Made by a program: the position numbers and the translations under genes. Of a DNA stretch of 64,000 nucleotides, positions 36,369-46,498 are shown piece by piece. Where the stretch lies: positions 63,166-127,165 of the forward strand of contig DLCN01000014.1 of assembly GCA_002480645.1 (NCBI GenBank), given 5' to 3'. This stretch comes from Balneolaceae bacterium UBA7797 (GTDB lineage: Bacteria; Bacteroidota; Rhodothermia; Balneolales; Balneolaceae). The stretch's first letter is position 1. Every line of letters begins with the position of its first letter. The notes below the pieces were generated by a model. That model saw only the letters and a list, made by a program, of their open reading frames with translations. It was not told the origin of the DNA and did not search any database.

Positions 36369-38144
36369 GTGAGTAAAGAAAGATCTGATAAAGCCGTTGA
36401 CAGGAAACTGGTACGACGGCTTTATTTTTTTATAAAACCCTACCGTTGGCATGTAGTGTTAGCCATTGTGCTCACACTTAGTGCGTCATTTTTGGGTACC
36501 ATCAGGCCAAAGTTAACTCAAATGGCCATTGATGATCATATTTCCAAAGGTGATTTTGATGGATTACTCAGGATCATCATTTTATTGTTTGGCGCTTTAC
36601 TCGGTGAGTTCATTTTGCTGATGTCGAATACCTATCTGACCCGTTGGTTCGGTCAGGGGACCTTATATTCGTTGCGGAACGCCGTATTTGAAAAGATCCG
36701 GACACTCCATGTACAGTTCTTCGATAAAAACCCGATCGGGCGATTGATCACACGCTCTACCAGTGATGTTGAAGCATTAAGTGAGTTATTATCTGATGGC
36801 GTTGTTGCGATCATAGGGGATATGTTCCGGATCATCTTTATTCTTTACTTCATGTTCAGCATGAGCTGGGAATTGAGTCTGGTCACTATTGCTGTGCTTC
36901 CTTTCCTGTTCTATGCCACATTCTGGTTCAAAGAGAAGGTCAGGGTTTCATTTCTGAAAGTGCGTGATCAGGTTTCCAATTTAAATTCGTTTGTGCAGGA
37001 ACATATCAATGGGATGGATGTGGTCCAGTTATTCAACCGGGAAAAAAAGCAGCGGGATAAGTTTAAAGAGATCAATCAGGGGCATAAAGATGCGCATATT
37101 GAGACCATTTTTTACTTCTCGATCTTCTGGCCGTTGGTAGAAGTCTTCGCCAGTTTCGCCATGGCATTGATCGTTTGGTATGGTGGAGGTCGGGCTCTGA
37201 TGGGAGGCGTTACGTTCGGTGTACTATTGGCTTTTATTCAGTATTCGCGACAGTTTTTTGGCCCCATCCGCGGTCTATCAGAAAAATTCAACACACTGCA
37301 GAGTGCTTTGGCCTCTTCGGAGCGGATCTTTAATGTACTGGATACTGAAAATGAAGTAAAAGAGACTTCAGAACCAAAGAAGATCAGATCTGCAAAGGGT
37401 AAAATTGAATTTGAACACGTGTGGTTTCGCTATAATGAAAATGAAGACTGGATCCTCAAGGATGTTTCCTTCGCTGCAGAACCCGGAGAAAACATCGCCA
37501 TTGTTGGGGCTACGGGTGCCGGCAAGACCACCATCATAAATTTGTTACTCAGATTCTATGATATACAGAAGGGAACCATCAAGCTGGATGGGGTGGATAT
37601 CATGGATCTTTCACTCAAAGATCTCCGGCATTATTTCTCTCTGGTACTGCAGGACAATGCTTTATTCACCGGAACGATATTTGAGAATATCACTTTGGGC
37701 GAACCCTCCATTTCCCGGGATAAAGTGATTGAGGCAGCTCATCAGGTTGAAGCTAACCGCTTTATTGAGCGCCTGCCCGATTCTTATGATTTTGAGCTTA
37801 AAAAACAAGGAACCTCCCTATCGATGGGGCAACGACAATTGATTTGCTTCGTACGTGCTATGGTCTTTGATCCAAAGATCCTGATACTGGATGAAGCCAC
37901 TTCCAGCATCGATTCTGAAACAGAAGCTTTGGTAAACAAAGCCAGTGAAAAGATGATGAAAGGGCGTACTTCAATCGTGATTGCTCATCGCCTGGCAACC
38001 ATACAACATGCGGATACCATTCTGGTGATGCATAAAGGGGAGATCAGAGAGAAAGGAAGCCATCAGGAATTACTGAAACAAGAGAAAGGTCTTTACAAAA
38101 AATTATACGAGCTCCAGTATAAAGATCAGGTGGTTTCAGGGTGA
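36369..38144 (+). CDS. ABC exporter half-transporter, canonical ATP-site subunit
   Basis: This 591-residue protein has an N-terminal six-helix exporter domain (to about 325) and an ATPase domain with Walker A GATGAGKTT and Walker B ILILDEATSS (catalytic E509). The signature is LSMGQ instead of LSGGQ (around 484). In heterodimeric exporters the degenerate ATP site combines the altered Walker B of one subunit with the altered signature of the other. That is the combination formed with the protein at 33102. The GTG start lies 11 bases after the RNase Z-like gene stop. It probably pairs with the upstream half-transporter in the inner membrane. The exported substrate cannot be deduced. Confidence 0.92.
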   Translation: MSKERSDKAVDRKLVRRLYFFIKPYRWHVVLAIVLTLSASFLGTIRPKLTQMAIDDHISKGDFDGLLRIIILLFGALLGEFILLMSNTYLTRWFGQGTLYSLRNAVFEKIRTLHVQFFDKNPIGRLITRSTSDVEALSELLSDGVVAIIGDMFRIIFILYFMFSMSWELSLVTIAVLPFLFYATFWFKEKVRVSFLKVRDQVSNLNSFVQEHINGMDVVQLFNREKKQRDKFKEINQGHKDAHIETIFYFSIFWPLVEVFASFAMALIVWYGGGRALMGGVTFGVLLAFIQYSRQFFGPIRGLSEKFNTLQSALASSERIFNVLDTENEVKETSEPKKIRSAKGKIEFEHVWFRYNENEDWILKDVSFAAEPGENIAIVGATGAGKTTIINLLLRFYDIQKGTIKLDGVDIMDLSLKDLRHYFSLVLQDNALFTGTIFENITLGEPSISRDKVIEAAHQVEANRFIERLPDSYDFELKKQGTSLSMGQRQLICFVRAMVFDPKILILDEATSSIDSETEALVNKASEKMMKGRTSIVIAHRLATIQHADTILVMHKGEIREKGSHQELLKQEKGLYKKLYELQYKDQVVSG

Positions 38145-38577
38145 TATTTGTTAATAAATAAAATCAACGTTTGAATTTTGTATATGTGTGTTGATAGGTT
38201 AATACACTGGAAGTTGTATTAATTACCATGAATAAATTAGTGTACTGTTATGTACATTAATTATTGAGCTTAAGGATTTAAATAAGTAGATTCTGAGCGG
38301 TATCAATCACAATGGCTTTTGGGGTATAAATAGAATTCAATTTTTAGAGGTAGGTTTTTTGGATTTTGATGAGAAAAGTCTGCTCTATTTCGTTTGGATT
38401 TAATCTGGATCAAGTTGGCTATATTTTTTTTGAGCTAGTTATTCCTATCTGCCTTTTTGGTTACCTGAATCAATAATAGTTAATCAAACAAGAAAACCAT
38501 CTGTATTAAAGGTTTGCTTTGTCAATAAGATTAGAATGGTTTTTAACTCTGTTGTAATCTAACCAATTCATTGAATC
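38145..38577. other. 433-base AT-rich intergenic region with an inverted repeat
   Basis: This gap separates the exporter operon from the PID/GLUG genes and should hold their promoter. I find no exact TAnnTTTG box. The clearest element is an inverted repeat, ATTAGTGTAC (38236-38245) and GTACATTAAT (38252-38261), with one G-T pair and a six-base loop. No T-run follows it. No coding potential or tRNA-like structure is visible. Confidence 0.4.
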
Positions 38578-38772
38578 ATGAAATATATCAGTCACTACCT
38601 ACCGGTGCTTCTGCTAACCGCTATAACGTTATGCCTTTTTACGGATCTCAGTGCTCAGCCAATGTTGCCATCCGATCCTGAACAAACTCCTATAGATGGG
38701 GGACTTGGCCTGCTTGCTGCAGCCGGAGGGGTATATGCCTACAAAAAACTTAAAAATAGGAGTGCAGAATAA
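38578..38772 (+). CDS. Small PID-CTERM-type sorting-signal protein
   Basis: The 64-residue protein has a signal peptide (about 1-26, ending DLSA). A short polar spacer and the motif TPIDGGLGLLAAAGGVYAYKK follow, and then a basic tail. The Pro-Ile-Asp-Gly start, a short hydrophobic stretch and a terminal Lys/Arg cluster match the PID-type C-terminal sorting signals of Bacteroidota, which are thought to be processed by exosortase-like enzymes. After both signals are removed, almost nothing would remain (about 12 residues), as is usual for these mini-proteins. Its stop overlaps the start of the giant GLUG protein by one base (TAATG), so the two are co-translated. Function is unknown. No exosortase gene is in the window. 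Confidence 0.75.
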   Translation: MKYISHYLPVLLLTAITLCLFTDLSAQPMLPSDPEQTPIDGGLGLLAAAGGVYAYKKLKNRSAE

Positions 38773-41700
38773 TGAGAACAGCGGGTCAGTTTTTTCGGGC
38801 AATAAGTGCGGGAATGTTACTCCTGCTGGGAATCAATAATCAGGCATTTGCCCAGTTTGCAGGTGGAGATGGTTCATCGGGCAATCCTTACCAGATTGCC
38901 ACACCCACCCAACTGGATAGTGTACGCAATTACCTGAGCGATCATTTTATCTTAACCGTCGATATCGATCTAAATGTGGCCCCGTACAACACTGGCACGG
39001 GTTGGGAACCCATTGGAGACAATATAAATCCCTTTACCGGTGGATTTGACGGTGACGGGTACACCATCAGCAACCTTTCTATTGATAATAGTTCACAAAG
39101 CTACCAGGGCTTATTTGGGGTGGTTTCCGGTGGGAATACCTTCCAGGACCTGACGCTTACCGCAGTGGATGTTACGGGTAGCAGTAACATTGGTGGATTG
39201 ATCGGGCAATCGAAAGGCGCTGATATCAATAATATACATGTTTCCGGTTCACTGTCAGGTCTGTATAGATTAGGGCTTTTAATTGGAGAAGTGGACAATT
39301 CATCAACCACGGTAGATTCAAGTTCCAGTGAAGGAAATATTCAAAGTGACGGAGGCCAGGTTGGAGGCTTAATTGGTCGTTTAGATAATGGTAATACAGT
39401 GAGTTATAGTCATTCTTATATAACAATTACGGATGCTGGAAATAGTTCTTTTGCAGGTGGGTTAGTTGGGTACACCGGAACCGGAAGCACCATAGCCTAT
39501 TCTTATGCGGGTGGCTCGGTTGAGGCATTTCAAACGGTAGGGAGCTTGGTTGGTTATAATAATGGGACCATCCAGGATAGTTACGCAACGAGTGATGCAC
39601 AGGGTACATTTTCGGGTGGGTTAGTTGGAGAGAATACAGGAACCCTGCTGCGAACGTATTCTACGGGTAGCGTATCAGGTATTGGCGGTCCCTTATTGGG
39701 AAGAGAAGGAGGAACAGTCACCAACAGTTACTATAACTCCGACAGTGCGGGGGTGGCGGATAATGGATTTGGAACGGGATTGACGACCCAACAAATGTTT
39801 GATAGTACCAATTATAGTGGGTGGGATTTTACCAATACCTGGACCATCGTAACCGGGGATTCCGTCTCCTTTCCGTATCTGCAATCAAACATTCCAGATT
39901 CTATACCGGGTAAGCAGAATGTAATTTTTGCCGGGGGCGATGGAACCAGTGGTAATCCCTATCAGATTGCAACAGTAACTCAATTAGATAGTGTTCGAAA
40001 CTACTTAGATGCCCATTTTATTTTAACAGCCGACATCGATCTGAATGTATCTCCTTATAAGGATGGCACCGGTTGGGAGCCCATTGGAGATAATATAAAT
40101 CCCTTTTCAGGTGGATTTGATGGGAACGGACATACAATCAATAAACTATTCATTGATAATAGCACACAAGATTTTCAAGGTCTGTTTGGCACGGTTAGCG
40201 GTAAAAACGAGTTCAAAGATTTGAGCCTCGATAGTGTTAACGTAACCGGTAGGTATCAGGTTGCTGGACTAATCGGAGATGCCCGAGGTGCTAATGTCTC
40301 AAATGTTCATATCTCAGGTGCTGTAACAGGCGTTCAGTATACTGGATTTTTCTTTGGTCGAAGTTTCAGTTCTACTTCAGTAATTGATTCAAGCTCTAGT
40401 AGTGGATCGGTAATCTCGAGTAGTAATCTCGCCGGCGGATTTATAGGTTCAATAGAAGACACCACTAGTGTGAGTAATAGTTCATCCAGTGCTTCGGTGC
40501 AGGTACTAAATAATAACGGATACGGAGGGGGTTTAATAGGTAGAGCTTTTGATAATGCGACAATTACTAATTCCCACGCAACTGGTGACATAACCGGTAA
40601 TAACCGAATGGGAGGCCTGATAGGTTATAGTCGGGCCACTATTCAGAATTCTTATGCTACAGGAAATGTTACCGTAAATGGAAACTACAATGGTGGCTTG
40701 GTTGGGGTTCAGGCAGCTAACACTATTACCGATTCTTATTCAAAAGGAAAGGTAACTACAAGTTTAGATTACGCCGGTGGTATAGCGGGTATTATTGAAG
40801 GAACGGCTGATGTTTCAACTTCATACGCAACCGGAGATATTGATGGCAGAAGCTATATAGGGGGATTGGCAGGTCGCATATCAGCCAATTCATTAGTAGA
40901 GGATTCCTACGCTACCGGTGCGATAGATGGCAGTTCGTATGTTGGTGGAATAACGGGTATTCTTTTTGGGGATTTGACAAATGCCTATGCATTGGGAAGA
41001 TTCCTGGGCTCATCAACAAGTAATGTGGGACCACTAGTTGGTTTTACAGATAACTCGGCAACTATAACCAGTAGTTATTGGAACTCTCATATTTTTGGGC
41101 CAACATCAAATCCAGCAGGTACTACTCAAACTACTGAAGAATTATATCAAGAGGCGACCTATACCGGTTGGGATTTTACATCCGTATGGTCCATTCAGGA
41201 AGGACAATCCTACCCGTACCTTCAGTCTGCTATTCCCGATACCATACCAGCAGCAACTAATTTTTATGCAGGAGGGTTTGGCTCCGAAAGTCAACCATTC
41301 CAGATTTCTACTCCGGATGAGCTTAGCAAACTGTTGGAATACCCCTATGCCTATTTTGAGTTGATCAATGATATCGACCTGGATGTTGCACCCTATAATT
41401 CAGGAACAGGGTGGGAGCCAATCGGCTCAACCTTTGATCCATTTTATGGAACAATGGATGGAAATGACTACACCATTAGCAAACTCTTTATAAACGATAG
41501 TAGTACTGACTATCTGGGTTTATTTGGTGTTGTTTCCGGGAAAAATGAGTTTAGAGATATTAATCTGGATAGCGTAAATATAACGGGTAGGAATTATGTA
41601 GCTGCGTTAATAGCAGAGGCCCGTGGGGTAAATATCAAAAAGGTAAATGCTTCAGGTTCTGTAACCGGACAACAGTATGTAGGCGTTGCTATTGGTCGCA

Positions 41701-44700
41701 CGTATAGTTCGGCTTCCAGCTTAGATTCAACAACTACCAGTGGATCGGTGACTGCAAATAGTTATGCCGGTGGATTGATCGGTGGTATTCAGGATACTAC
41801 ATCGGTAAGCAACAGTTCCTCCAATGCTAGTGTCCAAGGCAGTACTTCAGGTGGACTTGTAGGAAGAACAGAGCACACTAAAAGTACGATCAGTAATTCG
41901 TTTTCTACAGGAATTGTGTCCGGTTCTTCTACAATTGGAGGATTAATCGGCTACAATAGGGCTACCATCACAAACAGCTATTCTACCGGTTCAGTTACTG
42001 CCACGAATAGTAATGCTGGTGGACTTGTTGGCTACCAGTCTGATAATCCGATCAGCAATTCTTACTCAAAAAGTAAGGTGAGTTCAACATCTGATAATGT
42101 TGGTGGATTAGTTGGATCGCTGGCAAATAGTGCTACCATTTCGACGTCGTTTGCCTCCGGAGAAGTATCAGGAAGAAACATAATCGGTGGATTGGTTGGA
42201 AATATTAATTCTAATACGTCGGTTTCAGATTCCTATGCCTCTGGTCCAATTGATGGTGCTGATTACGTTGGTGGCTTAATAGGTAACCTTTCCGGAACAC
42301 TATCTAACAGCTATTCGGTAGGTACAGTCTCTGCTACTGGGACGAATAACGGTCCGGTTATTGGAAACCTTCAATCTAGTGGTACAGCATCATATGTCTA
42401 TGGAAATACAGATATTTTTGGTCCATTTGATACAGAATATGGTTCCGGATTGAACTCAGACCAAATGAGTCAATCCGGCTCTTACCCAGCCTTTAATTTC
42501 GATTCTACCTGGACTATTCAGGCTGGAGAATCATATCCGTATTTGCAATCTCTTGTGCCTGATACTTTACCAGGAATTTTGGTCATGTTTTCCGGTGGGG
42601 TAGGTACTGAGTCAGATCCCTTCGAGATCTCAAATGCCGATGAACTGGACAACATGCGTGTATATCGATATGCTCACTTTGAATTAGTCAATGATGTGGA
42701 TTTAGATACGAGTCCATATAATTCGGGCACCGGCTGGGTTCCACTTAGCTCAAGCAGCGTTCCTTTTTATGGATCACTAAATGGAAATAACAACTCTATT
42801 CTAAATCTATACATTAACGATAACACGCTCGACTATGCAAGTTTCATTGGACTTCCTTCGGAAGGACTCATTGTAAAAAATGTACAACTAGACAGTATTG
42901 ATGTAACGGGGAAAAACTACGTAGCAGGTTTAATGGGAACATCTCAAGGTGCTACCATCAGTAATGTAAGTTTATCAGGTGATTTAACAGGTACTAATTA
43001 TGTAGGGATGATCATAGGCCAGGTTCAATCCTCAACAACTACCATTGATTCCAGTTCCAGTTCCGGTTCGGTAAATGGAAACGCTTATTTAGGTGGTTTA
43101 ATCGGGGATATGAATGCAGAAACTTCATTAAGCAATAGCCACTCTTCAGCAGATGTTCAGTCTACAACACCGAGTGACTATGTAGGGGGGCTAACTGGCA
43201 GAGTTAATAATTCCGGTTCAGACATTACGAATTCTTACTTCAATGGAAATGCTCATGGTCGTCAGTACGTAGGTGGACTTGTTGGCTATAATAATGGCGA
43301 AATAACTGGAAGTTACAGTACTGGCGAAATTACAAGTACAAGTAGTGCTTCCGGTGGATTAGTGGGCTATCAAAATTCAGGGAGCATTACACAATCCTAT
43401 TTTGCAGGTGCTATTACTTCTACCTCGAATTATGTGGGTGGATTAGTTGGGTATGCCTTATCAAATTCAGAAATAACAAATTCCTACGTGACCGGTAAAA
43501 TTCAAGGTCTAAGTTTAGTAGGAGGCTTAATAGGTAGAAATCAAGGTACTATTTCAAATAGCTATTCTGTTAGAGCGGTTACCGGAACTACTAATGTTCA
43601 ACCTTTAATTGGTGAAAACACTGGAACCGTGACAAGTAGCTATTGGAATGCTGATTCCAGCGGAACCAGTGGATCCTGGACAGGAACCGGACTTTCTACA
43701 TCGGCAATGAAACAGGCCAGTTCTTTTAGTGGCTGGGATTTTAACAATGTTTGGGTAATGCTGGAAAACAGTGCATATCCATATCTTAAAAATTATATAC
43801 CGGATCCGATTCCCGGCTATGTATCTCCCTTTGCAGGAGGAGACGGAACTCAGACCTATCCATATCAGATTTCAACCATTACGCAATTAGATAATATTCG
43901 AAGTTACTTAGATGATTACTTCGTTCTGATAAACAACTTGGATCTTAACCACGCTCCATACAACACCGGCAACGGCTGGGAACCGATAGGAACTTCTGCC
44001 AGCCCGTTTACTGGTAATTTTGACGGGCAGGGGTATTCCATCGAAGGCTTAATGATCAGTCGAACCACAAATTTAATCGGTTTATTCGGTTACACCAGAG
44101 GAGCTGCAATTACCGATGTTAATCTCACTAATGCCGATGTGAAAGGACATAGTTTGGTCGGTGGAATTGTCGGACAGATGGATTCCGCAACGGTAATTTC
44201 CAATAGTTCGGTTCAGGGAATTATTGAGGCCACCGGATTATATGCAGGTGGTATGATAGGATATATGGATTCATCCTATGTTTCTACCAGCCATGCTACC
44301 GATTCGGTAAAATCTGCAGGTAACTATGTTGGTGGTCTAGTCGGATTCTCAACCAATTCCACTACCACAAAAAGCTATGCAAGCAATTCGGTTACAGGTG
44401 GTAGTTCTGTCGGTGGTTTAATAGGCCACAGCGATACTACCTCTGTGGTTAACAAAAGTTATGCCTCAGGTTCAGTTCATGGTACCGATCAGGTAGGTGG
44501 ATTGGTTGGGTACCAGCTTGGGGCATCAACTATCGAAAACAGCTATTCAACTGGAGACCTTACAGGTAATAATTATTTAGGTGGATTGGTTGGCCGAAGT
44601 GTGAGTTCATCATCCATCACCAACAGCTACTCGATTGCGGCAATTTCGGGCAATGGAATAAAGGGCGGTTTGGTTGGATCCAACGAAAGCTCAACGATCA

Positions 44701-46385
44701 GTTCCAGCTACTGGGATTCGCTATCCACCGGTGCAACCTACGGGCTGGGTGCCGATGACAACGCCCAAACTGCGGCGGTCTTAACCATTCCCGAAATGAT
44801 GAGTGCAACCAGTTTTACCGGTTGGGATTTCAGCTCCGACACTGTATGGGCTATCATTGAAGGCGGAAGCTTTCCCTATCTGGAAAACGTTGGTACGCAA
44901 ATCACCACAGCAGCTGCTTTTGATGGAAGTGGTGGATGGCGAACGGTTGGTCAGGCTGGTGATGTAACCTACGATGACCTACTCGGCCATATCTGGACTC
45001 AGGGCTTCGAAGGTTCAGATGGAGGCACAGGAGCAAGTTCCAACGTGTATTTTTTCGATGAAAACAGCTACTCCTGGAAAATCCCATCTGATTCCAGCAA
45101 TTATTTCGGCACCAATAGCGCTTCACCATCCGATTCGTTACGTGGAGCTCTGATCTGGTTTTATCCGGATGATGATGCTGACGGTAATGATGATGCCTTC
45201 CCCAAGTATCTGGTAGCCAATACCAATATCCGGAATATGGATTCCACGTTTAACGTGCCATTGAGCTACACCAGTTCATTCTCCTCCGACAGCAGCGGAT
45301 GGAACCTCGTTTCAAATCCGTATCCTTATTCTCTGAACTGGCGCGATGTGGTGGATGCAGCTGATAATAAGAATACTTTGCCCGTGGCGTATATCTGGGA
45401 TCATTCACTAAACAGCAATAATGGGGGATACAAAATTAATTATGGCTATCCATTGCCACCAGGTGCTCCGGAGGACTTCTTTTTTGATGGTCATATTCCG
45501 GTGATGCAATCCTTTTGGGTGAAAGCATCAGGAACGGGAGCTTCTTTAACGTTTAAGCCGGAGTATCAGGAAGCGGCAAAGAGCCCATACAAGCAAAACA
45601 GTGGAAAGGAGAAAGAAAAAGGACAAATATCTGACTTCATCAGCATAAAAGTGGAACACGATGAATTCTCAGATCGTGTTCTATTATTCCCCGACAATGG
45701 AGAGGGAATAAATGCTGATATTCCGAAATTGAATACACTAGCCGGTCGTTTTGTGGATATGGCTTTTGTACATACTGATGATTCCCGTTGGATTTCCGGC
45801 ACTTTTACAGAGAATGCTGTTCATGACTTTATGCTGGATGTTAACAGCACAGAATCAGGTCTTTTCACATTCAAACTCGACCAGGTTTCAGCGTTGTCTT
45901 CAGATATTCAGATTTTGTTGATCGATCAAAAATCCGGTAAAAAAATGGAAATAACAGAACAGGAAGAAATAGAACTGAATATAACAGCTCCAATGAAAAG
46001 GATAAACACACCGTCCACACTTCCAAAGTTGAAAACCGGAAGTAATGATGATGCAAGCTTTATCCTGCAGGTCCGAACGGGTACCACTGTATCAAGTGAA
46101 TTGGAAGAAGAAATACCGGAGAGTTTTACCCTCAATCAAAACTACCCGAACCCCTTCAACCCGAGTTCTACTATCCGCTTCGGATTACCGGAAGCGTCAC
46201 AGGTTCGAATGGAGGTGTTTAATATCCTTGGACAAAAAGTAGCCACATTGATAAACGGCGACAGAATGAATGCAGGTTGGCATCGGGTACAATTCAATGC
46301 CGGCAGTTTATCATCCGGGGTCTATATTTACCGCATTCAGGCAGGCAATTTCGTGCAAACGAAGAGGATGATGTTGATTAAGTAA
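38772..46385 (+). CDS. Giant GLUG-repeat surface protein with T9SS type A sorting domain (2537 aa)
   Basis: A signal peptide (about 1-27) is followed by five long homologous blocks starting near residues 29, 386, 832, 1273 and 1687. Each opens with an F/YAGG..G....P..I motif, then DIDLNVAPYNTGTGWEPIG. Many GLUG-type beta-helix turns follow (GGLVGYNNG, NSYATG), and the block closes with GWDFTNTW...PYLQS. A beta-sandwich region follows (about 2040-2440; SGWNLVSNPYPYSL). The last 88 residues are a type IX secretion C-terminal domain (NQNYPNPFNPSSTIRFGLPE ... SGVYIYRIQAG). It should be exported by T9SS and attached to the outer surface, probably as an adhesin or matrix protein. It is coupled to the PID mini-protein. 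A bidirectional terminator follows. Confidence 0.92.
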   Translation: MRTAGQFFRAISAGMLLLLGINNQAFAQFAGGDGSSGNPYQIATPTQLDSVRNYLSDHFILTVDIDLNVAPYNTGTGWEPIGDNINPFTGGFDGDGYTISNLSIDNSSQSYQGLFGVVSGGNTFQDLTLTAVDVTGSSNIGGLIGQSKGADINNIHVSGSLSGLYRLGLLIGEVDNSSTTVDSSSSEGNIQSDGGQVGGLIGRLDNGNTVSYSHSYITITDAGNSSFAGGLVGYTGTGSTIAYSYAGGSVEAFQTVGSLVGYNNGTIQDSYATSDAQGTFSGGLVGENTGTLLRTYSTGSVSGIGGPLLGREGGTVTNSYYNSDSAGVADNGFGTGLTTQQMFDSTNYSGWDFTNTWTIVTGDSVSFPYLQSNIPDSIPGKQNVIFAGGDGTSGNPYQIATVTQLDSVRNYLDAHFILTADIDLNVSPYKDGTGWEPIGDNINPFSGGFDGNGHTINKLFIDNSTQDFQGLFGTVSGKNEFKDLSLDSVNVTGRYQVAGLIGDARGANVSNVHISGAVTGVQYTGFFFGRSFSSTSVIDSSSSSGSVISSSNLAGGFIGSIEDTTSVSNSSSSASVQVLNNNGYGGGLIGRAFDNATITNSHATGDITGNNRMGGLIGYSRATIQNSYATGNVTVNGNYNGGLVGVQAANTITDSYSKGKVTTSLDYAGGIAGIIEGTADVSTSYATGDIDGRSYIGGLAGRISANSLVEDSYATGAIDGSSYVGGITGILFGDLTNAYALGRFLGSSTSNVGPLVGFTDNSATITSSYWNSHIFGPTSNPAGTTQTTEELYQEATYTGWDFTSVWSIQEGQSYPYLQSAIPDTIPAATNFYAGGFGSESQPFQISTPDELSKLLEYPYAYFELINDIDLDVAPYNSGTGWEPIGSTFDPFYGTMDGNDYTISKLFINDSSTDYLGLFGVVSGKNEFRDINLDSVNITGRNYVAALIAEARGVNIKKVNASGSVTGQQYVGVAIGRTYSSASSLDSTTTSGSVTANSYAGGLIGGIQDTTSVSNSSSNASVQGSTSGGLVGRTEHTKSTISNSFSTGIVSGSSTIGGLIGYNRATITNSYSTGSVTATNSNAGGLVGYQSDNPISNSYSKSKVSSTSDNVGGLVGSLANSATISTSFASGEVSGRNIIGGLVGNINSNTSVSDSYASGPIDGADYVGGLIGNLSGTLSNSYSVGTVSATGTNNGPVIGNLQSSGTASYVYGNTDIFGPFDTEYGSGLNSDQMSQSGSYPAFNFDSTWTIQAGESYPYLQSLVPDTLPGILVMFSGGVGTESDPFEISNADELDNMRVYRYAHFELVNDVDLDTSPYNSGTGWVPLSSSSVPFYGSLNGNNNSILNLYINDNTLDYASFIGLPSEGLIVKNVQLDSIDVTGKNYVAGLMGTSQGATISNVSLSGDLTGTNYVGMIIGQVQSSTTTIDSSSSSGSVNGNAYLGGLIGDMNAETSLSNSHSSADVQSTTPSDYVGGLTGRVNNSGSDITNSYFNGNAHGRQYVGGLVGYNNGEITGSYSTGEITSTSSASGGLVGYQNSGSITQSYFAGAITSTSNYVGGLVGYALSNSEITNSYVTGKIQGLSLVGGLIGRNQGTISNSYSVRAVTGTTNVQPLIGENTGTVTSSYWNADSSGTSGSWTGTGLSTSAMKQASSFSGWDFNNVWVMLENSAYPYLKNYIPDPIPGYVSPFAGGDGTQTYPYQISTITQLDNIRSYLDDYFVLINNLDLNHAPYNTGNGWEPIGTSASPFTGNFDGQGYSIEGLMISRTTNLIGLFGYTRGAAITDVNLTNADVKGHSLVGGIVGQMDSATVISNSSVQGIIEATGLYAGGMIGYMDSSYVSTSHATDSVKSAGNYVGGLVGFSTNSTTTKSYASNSVTGGSSVGGLIGHSDTTSVVNKSYASGSVHGTDQVGGLVGYQLGASTIENSYSTGDLTGNNYLGGLVGRSVSSSSITNSYSIAAISGNGIKGGLVGSNESSTISSSYWDSLSTGATYGLGADDNAQTAAVLTIPEMMSATSFTGWDFSSDTVWAIIEGGSFPYLENVGTQITTAAAFDGSGGWRTVGQAGDVTYDDLLGHIWTQGFEGSDGGTGASSNVYFFDENSYSWKIPSDSSNYFGTNSASPSDSLRGALIWFYPDDDADGNDDAFPKYLVANTNIRNMDSTFNVPLSYTSSFSSDSSGWNLVSNPYPYSLNWRDVVDAADNKNTLPVAYIWDHSLNSNNGGYKINYGYPLPPGAPEDFFFDGHIPVMQSFWVKASGTGASLTFKPEYQEAAKSPYKQNSGKEKEKGQISDFISIKVEHDEFSDRVLLFPDNGEGINADIPKLNTLAGRFVDMAFVHTDDSRWISGTFTENAVHDFMLDVNSTESGLFTFKLDQVSALSSDIQILLIDQKSGKKMEITEQEEIELNITAPMKRINTPSTLPKLKTGSNDDASFILQVRTGTTVSSELEEEIPESFTLNQNYPNPFNPSSTIRFGLPEASQVRMEVFNILGQKVATLINGDRMNAGWHRVQFNAGSLSSGVYIYRIQAGNFVQTKRMMLIK
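38856..44900 (+). repeat. Five tandem ~350-450-residue GLUG blocks
   Basis: The block starts are at 38856, 39927, 41265, 42588 and 43830, each with the same opening and closing motifs. Blocks 2 and 3 share long near-matching stretches (for example the SGKNEF..L.LDSVN.TGR segment). Block 5 is shorter and more divergent. The pattern points to repeated internal duplication of a whole block and not only of single GLUG turns. Confidence 0.85.
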
Positions 46386-46442
46386 ATCGGATGTATGAAA
46401 TATTCGGGATCTGAGTGCTATATGAGTTTATCACAAGCAAAA

Positions 46443-46472
46443 AAAAGACGGAAGCTATAACTTCCGTCTTTT
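46443..46472. terminator. Bidirectional terminator between the GLUG and GH3 genes
   Basis: A perfect 12-base stem (AAAAGACGGAAG at 46443-46454 with CTTCCGTCTTTT at 46461-46472) and a six-base loop lie between two convergent genes. The A-run on one side and the T-run on the other make it usable from both strands. Confidence 0.92.
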
Positions 46473-46498
46473 CAATTATAATCTATCGTGTTAAAATA

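Noticed and set aside
35954..36376. Second plus-strand frame through the RGG-coding repeats (and an antisense His-rich frame)
   Set aside because: The repeats are GC-rich and lack stops in all frames. The Val/Ala/Thr-rich or His-rich products are by-products of the GGT/GGC-rich RGG codons.
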